Source: Puffinus mauretanicus (Eukaryota > Chordata > Aves > Procellariiformes > Procellariidae). Taken from it: a stretch of 64,000 nt of DNA. The position numbers were made by a program, and so were the translations under genes. Every line of letters begins with the position of its first letter. Position 1 is the first letter of the stretch. This document shows, in pieces, positions 38,700 to 49,300 of this stretch. The stretch covers positions 310,001 through 374,000 of the forward strand of contig JAJKFH010004053.1 in the NCBI GenBank assembly GCA_023333565.1, read 5' to 3'. Under the pieces are notes generated by a model. It had not been told where the DNA came from. It did no database searches and was given only the letters and a program-made list of their open reading frames with translations.

Positions 38700-40790
38700 C
38701 TTACTTTGCACTCCATATTATACCAGAAATGCTACTGATTATTTTGTCCCTGAGACTTATCTCCAGCTTTGGATGATGTCTAAATATTCAAACATGTACA
38801 GCGTGTATGTTGGATACTTGATCAAGTAACTGTTGTTTCCCAGTAGCTATGGTTCATTAAGTACAGGCTTAGCTATGAATTATTCAGGATGACACTGTTT
38901 CTAAGCAGACTTTCTGCTGAAAGTGCCATGAAGGAGTACAAGAAAACCTCATTTTCTAAAACTAAACCAGTTAAATTTTAGAGTACTAATGCATCCAAGC
39001 ATTTGAAAGAAAATGTTTATTTTAATTCAAGAAGAGATTTTTTTTTTTTTACCTCTCGTATGTAAGAATAAGAGAAAATAGGTAGAAAAGATCAGCATCT
39101 ATCTTGAGATTAAAAATAATGTATTGTATAATCCCCAATATATTTTCAGGGTTATCTACTTCATAGCAAGCAGTAATTTCAAATATTACAATTCCAAATA
39201 TCAGGAGACAAAGAAGATAGCTCTTTCTCAGACCTCTGTTGATCGCAGTGGCAGTCAGCCCTCATTCCCATCCAGCTTTGTCCAGAATTCAGCAGACTTC
39301 TTAGCCTGAATTATCAAGGCTTTTCAGTTCTATCTAATTTTTGGTATTTGTTCTTGACATTTTGGAAATTCAGGGCTAGTACATACTCTGGTGAGCCATA
39401 TTTCTAAGTTATTCCACATTAATTCATGCTTGGTTTAGACCTTTGTCTTCCCACCAAAACAAATTGGCAGAACAGGGGATAAAACCTGAGAAGCCTCACT
39501 CACAATAGCTTACCACAATTTTTTATATCAGTCTGAAGATCCAGACAGAAGCAATTGCAAATCTGAAGAGTTACTGGAATGGGGACCATCCATGAGGAAC
39601 AAAGCTGCTCCTGTTTCAGGAGAATGCTCACCACCGTGTTTTGCATATTCAGGACATTTTACTTTCAGGCTTTCCCAGACACAGATTTCCTAATGATACT
39701 TACTTATTTCCTTAGTGCATATCTAAAAATCAGAGAACACGGTCCCATCTGGGTGGACTGTTCTGGAAAGCCCCAGAACATCACCTTGAATCATGTAAGA
39801 GTATCAGATACTCTAATCCACTGCTGCCAGGTGATAGAAACCAATGGCAGCAAAGACATGAAGTCGCTAATTTTATCCAGTGGCCTTTACCTTACTTGCA
39901 ATGAAACACTCTTAAAGCACTTTGTCCTTAAGGCCACATTAGTTCAGTCTGTATTAGAGAGGAGGAAGTAATATCTTTCTCTCCTTCCTTCCCTCTCACC
40001 TGCCTTAGATTCTTACATGCAGTTATGCAAATAATAACCCGGAGAGACTTGTAAGAGCTCAGAGGGATTTAAAGGTCTGTTGTTTCATCAAGGTGTCCAC
40101 TTCCTACCTAGTTAAGCACTGCATATGGGATCTATTTTAGAAGAAATCTACTGGCAACAACATTTTATTAGGATAGTCTCAGGGAGGATTTACATAAACC
40201 AGCTAACTAGCATATTAGTGTATTCTAAGTCTAATTTAATGTAATAATCTTTACTTTCAATGTACATCTATTGACCTACCAGAACACCTCAAAAGTAAAA
40301 AATAAGGATTTCTTTAAACATCTTCATGTAACCTGGTACCCAGGAAAATGAGTTAGAACAATGTGTAGGCTCACATAACAGATGCCTTCACAGATTCTGT
40401 TACAGACTTTCACAGTATCTCAGGTTAATGCTTTTGCTGGCCTTTGCTCTAGTGACACGTCAAGCACTTTTGCACCAAATAGTTGCAAAAGTATCCGGAT
40501 TCTAGCTGTGAGAAATCCTGACCAGGAACCAAGTTAATGTTGTTTCTATTGCAAGCTTAAACAACTAATCTCCTTCTCCATTACTGAAGACTGCCTAAAG
40601 AAAAGACAGTATAGTCTTTACATAAAAGAATCTCATTTGGCTGTATACAAGGGAACTTGAAAAACATGATCAAATTTTGCAACACGGAATAAAAAAGAAA
40701 CAGAAATGTAAGTTTAGATATTTTGTTCCACAACTTCGCGACATAAATATACATCACAGACTTTTAGCCTTCCAACTTGGCGCAGAAAAA
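38700..40790. other. Sequence without a firm gene
   Basis: A 130-codon frame on the plus strand (39579-39971) is the best open frame. Two other frames over the same stretch are also open for more than 50 codons (39532-39693 and 39716-39907), so no frame is preferred. I recognise no domain. No mobile element was identified. Confidence 0.4.
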
Positions 40791-40950
40791 AATCATAGAA
40801 TCACAGAATCATAGAACAGGTCAGGTTGGAAGGGACCTCAAAAGAACATCTAGTCCCACCTTTCGTGAGAAAGGGAGCCTGAATGAGATGATTACCTACC
40901 CTGTCGGTATCTAGTTACACTGAAAGTGTCAGTGAAGTAGATGGAAATAC
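40791..40950 (-). mobile_element. CR1 LINE 3'-end fragment (minus strand)
   Basis: It starts with three octamers (AATCATAG, AATCACAG, AATCATAG; 40791-40814), the reverse complement of the CR1 3' end, then has the typical CAGGTTGGAAGGGACCTC block. From about 40,865 it resembles a subfamily with GGGAGCCTGAATGAGATGAT. Similarity fades near 40,950, so the inner edge is approximate. It has no coding potential. Confidence 0.8.
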
Positions 40951-41710
40951 AAGTTGTAGGTGAAAATTAGAACAACTACTCCTTCAGCCATCTCAACTGG
41001 TAGTCATAAAGACTAAGTCCTTCTAGTGCAGGGAACACATTCCTGAGCTCTGCAACTCTGACTGTTGAAGCTCTTCCATGACATTTGAGCAGGAGAAAAG
41101 TGAGAGATGTCTACTGAACAAGGTATCTAGAAAATACCATAGTCTCTGCTCCTTTTAGCATTTTGTGTATATAACAGGATACAAAATAAAAAAGCAAAGA
41201 CGGACCTCTTCCCTAGTGGCTATTTGTTTACAGAGGTATTTTAGCTTGTCTTATTTTTTAAAAGACTGAGCTTAAGCTTTGATCAAGAAGCACAAGCCGC
41301 TGTCCAACCTCACATCTTATTGGGCAGTAAGCCCATCGAAAAGCAGGCTATATTCTAATATTAATAATCTCTTCCCTCATCTACTCACTTGCTCATCTTC
41401 TCAGTGAAATTCTAACAAGTCAAAGACATTAAAAAAATGAAAGACTTCAATAAAAATAGCAGCCTACAAGTTCCAGTTTGCAGAACATGGCATGAAATTG
41501 CATTACTTTTATTTTCACTCTGTGCTTGTGCCCAGCTGCCATCCTTGGTTTGGAGAGGGCAGGCAAAGGATTACTATTTATGGGTAGTCTACACAGCAAA
41601 CTAGAAAACAAAGGCAGTGGTCAGTTGTCCCCATGACTTTTATCTGAACGAGAAGTGTGTTCCTCCCCTTGTTTTTGATGCTTCTCTTATGTCCACCTGG
41701 CAATTTGCAG

Positions 41711-41944
41711 AATGCCAAATCTCTGGTCTTAAAATTCACTCTGCACTCCCAGAAAAACATAGCTGAGGACCTGGACTTGAGTCTTGAGACTTTTGAACAT
41801 AAAGGAAAGGAAATTAAAAGAAGTCTTAGAATGGGAGAGCTGGCCAAGCTGTATAATTTAGACATTGCCAAGGGCTTGCTACGGAAGGCTGGAGGCCCAG
41901 TTGCTGAGACTCCCATGCTTGGCAAGAAGAAAAAAATCCCTTGA
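41711..41944 (+). CDS. Candidate terminal coding exon, protein not recognised
   Basis: Not identified. What is seen: a pyrimidine-rich tract ending TTTGCAG at 41704-41710, then a frame open from the first base (phase 0) for 77 codons to a TGA at 41942-41944. AATAAA follows at 42056-42061, 112 bp after the stop, as in a last exon. The peptide is charged and leucine-rich, helical in look, with a basic C-terminus ending KKKKIP and no transmembrane segment. The same frame is open back to 41657, inside what would be intron. A 156-codon frame on the opposite strand (41578-42048) overlaps it, so the region is simply poor in stop codons and chance remains possible. No upstream exon was identified. 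It could also be a fragment of an old retrocopy. Confidence 0.33.
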   Translation, partial: NAKSLVLKFTLHSQKNIAEDLDLSLETFEHKGKEIKRSLRMGELAKLYNLDIAKGLLRKAGGPVAETPMLGKKKKIP

Positions 41945-42055
41945 GTATCTTCTAAAAACTGGGCCTGACCTGTCTCTTCAACCTTACTGACCTTTCTGTT
42001 CAGGAAGGGGTGCAGAAGGATGAGGGAAAGGGACCAACACATGCACACTGTGAAA

Positions 42056-42061
42056 AATAAA
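42056..42061 (+). terminator. AATAAA polyadenylation signal candidate
   Basis: A consensus AATAAA 112 bp after the stop of the candidate exon at 41711-41944, and about 70 bp before a CR1 fragment begins. AATAAA is frequent in AT-rich DNA, so its value rests on its position. Confidence 0.3.
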
Positions 42062-42129
42062 AGGGTTAGAAAAAATCTTACTGATTCCCTATGCTATTAA
42101 CTACTGCAGCTTCCATGACTTTAGTTTAT

Positions 42130-42770
42130 GAGCAGAGGAGGATGTCAGTCCTAGTGAACACCAAGTTGACCATGAGCCAGCCATGCACTCTCATGGCAAA
42201 GAAGGCCAACAGCCTCCTGGGCTGCATAGGGCGGAGTGGTACCAGCAGGTCAAGGGAGGTGATCCTTCCCCTCTGATCAGCACTGGTGAGACACACCTGG
42301 GGAGCTGGGTCCAGGTCTGGGCTCCCCAGCACAAGAGAAACATGAACATACTGGTGCCAATCCAGCAAGTGATGAAGCGGCTGGAGCATCTGTCATATGA
42401 GGAGAGGCTGGGAGAGCTGGGACTGTTCAGTCTGGAGAAGAGAAGGCTCAGAGGGATCTTCTCAATGTGTATAAATACCTGATGGGTATTAAAGAGTAAA
42501 GAAGATGGAGCCAGACTCTCTCAATGGTGCCCAGTGACAGGACAAGAGGCAATGGGCACAAATTGAAATGCAGGGAATTCTGTTTAACCATAGGAAAATT
42601 TTTTTACTGTGAGGGTCATTAAACACAGGAACAGGTTGCCCACGTAGGTTGTGGAGATATCCAAAACGTAAGTGGATACAGTCCTGGACAACCTGGTCTA
42701 GGCAGGGGCGTTGGACTAGATGATCTCCTGAGGTCCCATCCAACCTCATCCATTCTGTGAGTCTGTGATC
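42130..42770 (+). mobile_element. CR1 LINE, 5'-truncated copy (plus strand)
   Basis: The plus strand encodes, in shifting frames, the CR1 ORF2 C-terminal pattern: KANSLLGCIGRSG, SRSREVILPL, then LSYEERLGELGLFSLEKRRL. It continues through the 3' region (TTGGACTAGATGATCTCCTG) to ATTCTGTG AGTCTGTG ATC at 42752-42770. Several frameshifts and stops show it is dead. It differs clearly from the copy at 62,271 and belongs to another subfamily. The 5' edge is within about 10-20 bp. Confidence 0.87.
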
Positions 42771-45700
42771 TTTTCAGCATATGTTACTTTGTTCTGACTT
42801 GTATTCATTCCTAATTTTACTTCAAAACATTTAAATTCGTCTATTAGAAATTTTGGATCTGTAGAAAATTGTTGTAAAATCCACTGTAACGTGTTTTTCC
42901 AGTCATAACTGTTAAGAAAGTTCAGCGTATTATATGCCTCCCTAAATTGATGTATTTGATGTACTGCAACAAGTTAAAGATCAGTTCAGCAATAAGAGTT
43001 TGCATAATATTCACTGTTCTTTGCACCTCTCAAAGCCAATCATTAGGTAATAAAGATGCCACTAGTCTATAAAAGTTGCCCCAAGTTTACATGGCTAAAC
43101 CAATGCAATTTTTTTTCTTATTTAGTTAGAAATAATTGGCCATTCTTCAATAGCTGCCATAAAAAGAAATAATGTCTGTAAGTTCAAAATTATTTAGGAT
43201 CTTTCTGTAATGACTTAATATTTCCTCCTTCCAAAACAAGGCAGTATATTACATCAGCCAAATCTGCAAGGAACTGGGTTAGTCAGGAGAGTCTACCAGA
43301 CGCCATCGGTCACAAATAATACTCAAATGACAAAATGCCAAGAATATGTGGAAAAATAATGCCACAAAATCAAAGGCAGTCCAAAATAATTACAGAAATC
43401 ATCTAAAGTTTATAAAATCTTAGTTAAGTCAGTCACGCTAAAACTTTGTTTTAACTACTTATTCAGGTGTTATTCTATTTTCTTTCAGTAGTCTAACCTT
43501 AAGAGAGGGCTCATGCAGTTATCAATAGTGAATGAAAGACATTTATATTCACTGCTGGTGAATCTTCCTGTTTGTTTCCTCCAAAACTTCTTTAGCATGC
43601 ATTATAACCTATACTTAGGATCATAACACTGTTCTGCTGCACGGATCATCCTTTTCTTATGCGTTTGTACTATGCTTAGCCTGGTGGGATACTAGTCTCT
43701 GAGGGGGATCTCAAAATGCTACCCTAACAATATTACCTAATTTTGCTCAATATTACCCTAAAAATAACAATTTTACTCAATATTACCTTAACACAAACAT
43801 TAAATCACTGCCTTCTCTAGCAGGAGGTGTAATATGTTACATCTATCCGAGTCTAATCACATGCTGCTGCCAAAAGCTCCATTCTGCCTCTGCCAGATCT
43901 CATGAGCAAATGGGGTAAGTCTGACGATCTGGTGAAACCCTGGATCCCGTGCTTTCGTTAGTTAATTCTCCACAAGAGAAATCAGTGTGACTCATCTGCA
44001 TGCTGCACAAGGGCAAAGGGGGGTGAAGCTGCAGGTCCCTGGGGCAGTTGGGTGGGGATTGACCCTCAGTTAGTTTTGATCAGCTGTAAAAAGAAACCGC
44101 ACCCCAACAGAGCTGAAAACAGCTTCAGCAGGGCACCGGTTGATCATTAAAAGCATGAAAATAAACTGGATGATCTTGTGCATAAATACTGCCATGTAAC
44201 TGGATTAATTTTTAGTTTATCCTAATAGTCAGACTACTGATGGAACCAACTTGGCTGTAGAGATATCCAATCCTAGTTTCAGAAACACGACAGTAAGAAT
44301 CATGCTTAATTGCAAAGCAATGTGCTGACACCCATCAGTCAAACAAGCAGAGCAACTTAGAAAAACATATGCCACAGGAGAGAGTCCTTGATTAAAGTCC
44401 TAGCCTTGGATGCAGACTCAATTTCTTGCTCTCCCATAAACCTCTCAAGATAATTTACTGCTACTAAATCTACAGAGTGACTAAGAGTATTCTAACACCA
44501 AACATCAGAAGTCCAAAACTTAAAATGTCTGGGCCTGGATCCATGAAAGGGCTTAAAAAATAATCCAGTGAAGGAATTAGCTGCCTTAAATTAGGCATGT
44601 CTAAATAATGTCTAATTTTTAAACTCTTGGTCAAAGAGCAGAATAGCAAATTCAGAGCTAGGCACAGAACAAGCATATAATGCACAAGGAGAATTAGAGA
44701 TGAGGCAAGAGACTCACGCTCCAAGTGGCAAGTCATCAAAAGCCAAGCAGCGGGAAATATAATTAACAAGAGATGTAAGCTCATCTTCCTTGGAGCTTCA
44801 ACTCCTGACCTGCTTGGTATCTGCAGCCCTGGTTTTGGTGTGCCAAGCAGTGCCCATCACTCATCTTTCCAAGAAACAAGCTGGAGGCAGGAGAGAGCAT
44901 CTTATTTCCCCCTCTATAAAAGGTGGCAGTAACTGATCCCTAGGTGAACTCCAGAATTCATATACTTTTCCTGGAGGGTTCGTGTTGGCCTCAGCACACT
45001 CCATAGACCAAGGACCAGAGTCACAGGCTGGGACTGGGCTGCACCATGCAGCCTGTCTCTCCTGAAGCCTGGCTGCTGTGCAGCACTGCCAGAGCAAGAC
45101 CCTGATGCAGCTGTCTAATACCCCAAAGACTGACTTCTGGGTCCTGTTCCCTAAGACTATCAATACAGTTTACAAGAAACAGTCATCATATAAAATAAGC
45201 CATTTTTATCTTCTAACAGTGCTGGCAATAGAGCTACAGTACAAAAAGAACAAGCAAGAAAATTGCAAGAAAAATATTTAGGAAAATGAAAAATCAGAAT
45301 CTAAAGAGTGGATTTTCTCGTATCACCCAGCCCAACACATGTTCCAGGCCATGAAAGCGAAACTTTGCCACCTTTCCTAGTCCCCTTCCAAACTGCCTTA
45401 CAACCAGCACTAGCTAAGGGTTAAGATGTTCGAGCAGAAGCCTGGTGTCACACACTCTGAGAAACCTCTTTAAGGATAGTTTTAGCAGTTTCAACAGTTA
45501 AAAGGATTTCTTCTTTTGCCCCTATTCTCAGCCTTGACTATTTCATGCATCTGGCAGAGGTTTTACACCATATGCTCAGCAGGTTGATTCTTCCCCTCTT
45601 TTTGTAAAGAAAGACCAACCAAACAGAAAAAAACGAACAAAAAAAATGAACTCTGAGAGGCAGAGGAGAAAACCCCTTGTCTACTTCTAAAAGGGGGAAC

Positions 45701-46014
45701 AAAAAAAAAAAAAACCTTAAGAAAGCTTTTTTTTAATAATGTTTTCATATGTGTTGTGTCTCACCAGAGAAGTTTAAATTTAGATTGACTACATTGAAAT
45801 AGCACCTTTGAAGGATTTCAGAAAGCCTAAAATCATAAATAATAAAAAAGAAATATTTATTTAAAAAAACTACACCAAAACCCCACCCTGCTTTAAGGAA
45901 GAGCATCATTTGGGTTTCGATACCCACAATTAAAACGACAATAAAGGCAATCCTGGGAATCTGTGCCATAACCCAAGGTCACACTGAAGACGCTCGACCT
46001 GCAAGAACAGCTGG
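42771..46014. other. AT-rich sequence without recognised genes
   Basis: No exon or mobile element was recognised between the CR1 copy and the CpG island. One small imperfect repeat at 43.7 kb is listed separately. A stretch near 44.9-45.15 kb is GC-richer than its surroundings but has no splice structure that I can support. Confidence 0.5.
43721..43795. repeat. Imperfect repeat of CAATATTACC
   Basis: CAATATTACC occurs at 43728, 43748 and 43778, the last two preceded by CT, with AT-rich spacers of 10 and 20 bp. Likely a decayed short tandem repeat. Confidence 0.55.
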
Positions 46015-46147
46015 GAAAAGCGGTTGCTCCTGCCTGCCTCACTCGCCGGGGCGCCTCCAGCGGCGAGGCTCCCGCACAACCCCCGGGCAGCGCCGGGGCA
46101 GCCGCCGCCGCCCCTCAGCCCCGGGCGCGGCGCGATCGTGTGGCGGC

Positions 46148-46171
46148 GCTCCGCTCCGCTCCGCTCCGCTC
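46148..46171. repeat. (GCTCC)n pentamer repeat in the CpG island
   Basis: Four successive GCTCC units and a partial fifth. It is GC-rich, within the candidate promoter, and likely to vary in length between individuals. Confidence 0.75.
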
Positions 46172-46174
46172 TCT

Positions 46175-46198
46175 CCGCCCGCACCGCCCGCTCCGCCC
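46175..46198 (-). promoter_or_regulatory. Three GC-box cores at 9-bp spacing
   Basis: CCGCCC (GGGCGG on the minus strand, the Sp1/KLF core) occurs at 46175, 46184 and 46193. It forms part of a 9-bp tandem unit close to CCGCCCGCA. Sp1-type sites are orientation-independent, so this does not give the direction of transcription. Confidence 0.55.
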
Positions 46199-46348
46199 GC
46201 ACCGCTCCTGCGGGCACCCCGCGGATGCAGCCGGCCCTCCCTGCCGTAGCAGGCGCGACGATCAGGTGGCCTGATTTTTAGACTGGGAGAAGAAAAGCAG
46301 TTCTCTCCTCACTCTCCCACTCGGGTTTAATCCTACCCCGGAATTCAA

Positions 46349-46389
46349 ATGAAGATGCAGATCTGCTTCTCCTTCGTCTGGACTCTCAG
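46349..46389 (+). CDS. Candidate first coding exon with splice donor
   Basis: Not identified. An ATG at 46349, about 80 bp after the CpG island, opens a frame that starts MKMQICFSFVW and runs to CAG|GTATAATA, a good splice donor at 46389/46390, leaving two bases of an unfinished codon. The second ATG (46355) has the better start context, with A at -3. The hydrophobic start would fit the beginning of a signal peptide. With only about 13 codons the coding call is weak; the same stretch could be a non-coding first exon of a long RNA. Confidence 0.22.
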
Positions 46390-49300
46390 GTATAATAAAA
46401 CCAGGCTCGTGCGTTCTCCTTTGCCTGCCTCACAGCTGTCATTTCGGCGAGTTGCATCTTCACAAACATCCCATGGTTTAGACCTAAGATGTTCTAAAAC
46501 CTTTCTATGACAGATACCTCAGCAGGGAATGCCATGAGCCTCCCCACCATCTTACGTTGTTTATGCTAAGATTTGGATAGAACAGATTGAAAAATGGCCA
46601 CATGATGAGGCAGGAAACAAATGGGTATCACTTAGCAATTGACTCTCCTACTTCTGTTATGTTGGCTCTTTCAAGTTTGGCTTTGAGGTGCAAACTTTTT
46701 TTTTTTTTTTTAATCTCAGGAGGCTTTTCTGTCAGAATGAATCTTAGCCTAGAAAAACAACCAATTACCAGAAGAAGCTGCGCTTGCTCATTAGCTTATT
46801 ACTCAGTGACCATTGCTGAGATGTTTTTCTCTAAGCAGGTGGTTCACTCACAGAAAGTCTGGAAAATGCAACATCACTCTTTTTTTTTCTTTCTCATTTC
46901 TCCATTACAAAAGTGGTTGATAATAGACCCAGCTCCTAAAGTTGTCAGATATTTTTACATGCACACAGAAATCCCATATACTTAAGAATTTCAAGCAGTT
47001 CAGTCTGGTTTTGAGTTTCAGTTCAAAGACCAATAAAGTAAGCAAAACCATTTCCAGCATTAGTTGCCTCTGACAACTTCTCAGTTCAGTTCTCTCATTA
47101 GCACTGATTTTTCCTGTAAAACTATGCAATGTTATTGCCTTCCTAAGTATACACTTAGAAAAATCACATCATTGATTGCTAAACACAGGGCTGTTTGTGA
47201 AGGAGTTAGGTCAGAACACTGAGCTTAGTACAGTAAATAACTGAGGAGGAGTTTTGGCTATAAATGCTATTAGAGATAAAATTAATGTGAAAAATGTTCT
47301 GCCATTGTTTGAAGATATGCTGCACAAACAGACAAAATCCAGTGTAACCTAAAGCTTTTCACAAACTTTGCACCAACCATCTGTGCTAAAAGAATGATCC
47401 TGGAAACAAAAATACTTGAATGTCCTCTGCCTCAATAATAAATGCCAACACATAAATTTCATACTACAATCATCACTTAATTATCGTCTCAAAGATCTAA
47501 AGATTCCAGAAATGTCAATTCAGAATAAAGATAATTTTCACTTACACTTCCCCAAACAAGAGCGCTTACATTTGTAGAGTGTCTGGAACCTTGATTTAAC
47601 GCAAGGTGACAGACTCCGAGAGACCTTATGTCCCTGGGTCACTGTAACTGTCAATGTCAAGCAGTCATTTCCAGAACAAGGGTGACAAAGGGCACAATCC
47701 ATATGCTGTTTGTATTGCAACAGCCTTCTGAAAGAAACCTCTGTCTATAACTTACATGTGTGAAGCAGTTACTCACTTAAATCTCAAATACTGTTTTGCA
47801 CTGGAAAAAATATTCACTTTGGCACTCACTTGGGCAACCATCTTAAGTTTAAATAGGGGTCTTCATTAATTTTGTTGAAGATCCTCCATGCTAATTGCAA
47901 ATAGATGTCTATATTTTCAAGGAAACTATGCTGTAGGATCCCAAGGCTCAATTTCCTTCACATGGGACTCAGAAGAATTTCAGTTTTCTATCAGAATAAT
48001 TAGGAAATGACTCCACACTCTGGTCTTGTTATTGAGTCCTTCTGAGCACAAATGATGCAAATTGGTTAGTTCTTCCCTCCTAGATAAAAAAAGCAGGTCT
48101 TCACTCTAACTAGAGATCTCAGGAAAACACTTCTTCCAAAGAATTTAACTAGTTTCTTTCACTTCTGGGTCCAGCCCAACAGCAGAACAAGAAAAAAGGC
48201 AATGCCTTCTTTAATCCTAGAGTAGGCTCTCAATGTCCTTTAAATCCCATTTTCACAGGAGAGGCAAAGTTAGGTGTTCAAAACTTTAACAACATCCCTT
48301 TGAAACAGAAGGCTCTGTTTTTTGGGAGAGATACCATCCCCTGGCAGTGTGAAAGCTTTATGCCTACAACACTCTAGAGAAAGCAACATTTCAGGCACAG
48401 AAACAGTGAGATCTTAATAGGAAGAAGATTACAATTCCATTGGGTATTGTAAGTATAAGGCTTTTCTGTTCTGAAGATAACACAATTTTACCAATTCTTC
48501 TAAGTTACCTTCAGACATGTTAATTATTTACTACTGGAACGGTAAATTCTGTCATATGAACAATGTTAATCCTTAGAGTTCAGTCTTTTGCATATACTCC
48601 TTTTAGGCGTGTTCATAGCAGGCGCAGTTCTCACAGGGTGAAATACTTGTTCATTAAAAACAGTTAAATTCAAGCAGTATTATACTTTGCAATAGTTAAT
48701 TTTTTAAGTATTTTCAATAGCATTACAGAAGGCAGCAGACTAAAGAATTCATGGTATATTGATGCGGAAAGCACTAATATCAATTCCACCTAGGTCTTCA
48801 CTTAAAAGAGTTTCACTTTATCTATTTTAATTTTTTCCCAGTCAGAATTCTTGGCAACTTTATTATTAATATATGCAAAAATATTAGACTGAATTAATTC
48901 CCTTGCTTAAAGGGTCTGTGGTCTTTATATGTACCCAGGTGGATGACAGGAACCAAGAGGCTGTGGGGCAGAGACCAACACCTACCCACTGAGAAAGAGA
49001 GTGGGAAGACCCAACTGACCCTGCATACACAGACACACAGCAAAGCCCAGTACCTTCCTTTGCTCTAACTGCAAGGTTTAGCTGATTACACGGATGGATT
49101 TACAGCACAGATTTTACTTCTCACGCAGAGATTTACTGAGCTGTAACGAATTACGAGAGTCCCTGGAAACAGGTTGCTGGTGCTAGTCCTGTGAGATTGC
49201 TGAACTCTGCTGGCAGGCTGGCTGAGATGAGGGCAGTGCCTCTGAGTTTCTACAGTAGCTGCCAGCAGACACATGCTACAGATTTAACATGTTATGTTAC

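Larger units (their letters stand above)
46015..46270. promoter_or_regulatory. CpG island, candidate promoter
   Basis: About 250 bp with roughly 35-40 CpGs and GC content near 75 percent, in an otherwise AT-rich, CpG-poor region. It contains several GC-box cores and a pentamer repeat. In birds as in mammals, such islands usually mark transcription starts. Both strands carry an open frame of about 85-95 codons here because GC-rich DNA lacks stop codons; I do not call either as coding. Direction is not proven; the downstream ATG and splice donor on the plus strand favour plus. Confidence 0.65.

Noticed and set aside
41578..42048. 156-codon minus-strand frame
   Set aside because: It overlaps the plus-strand candidate exon, which has better support (acceptor, stop, polyadenylation signal). 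No domain or minus-strand splice signals were seen.
42126..42749. Minus-strand frames near 42.1-42.7 kb
   Set aside because: They are antisense to the plus-strand CR1 fragment.
45930..46281. Ala/Arg/Pro-rich frames on both strands of the CpG island
   Set aside because: Both strands are open because the DNA is GC-rich. The composition is that of translated CpG-island DNA.
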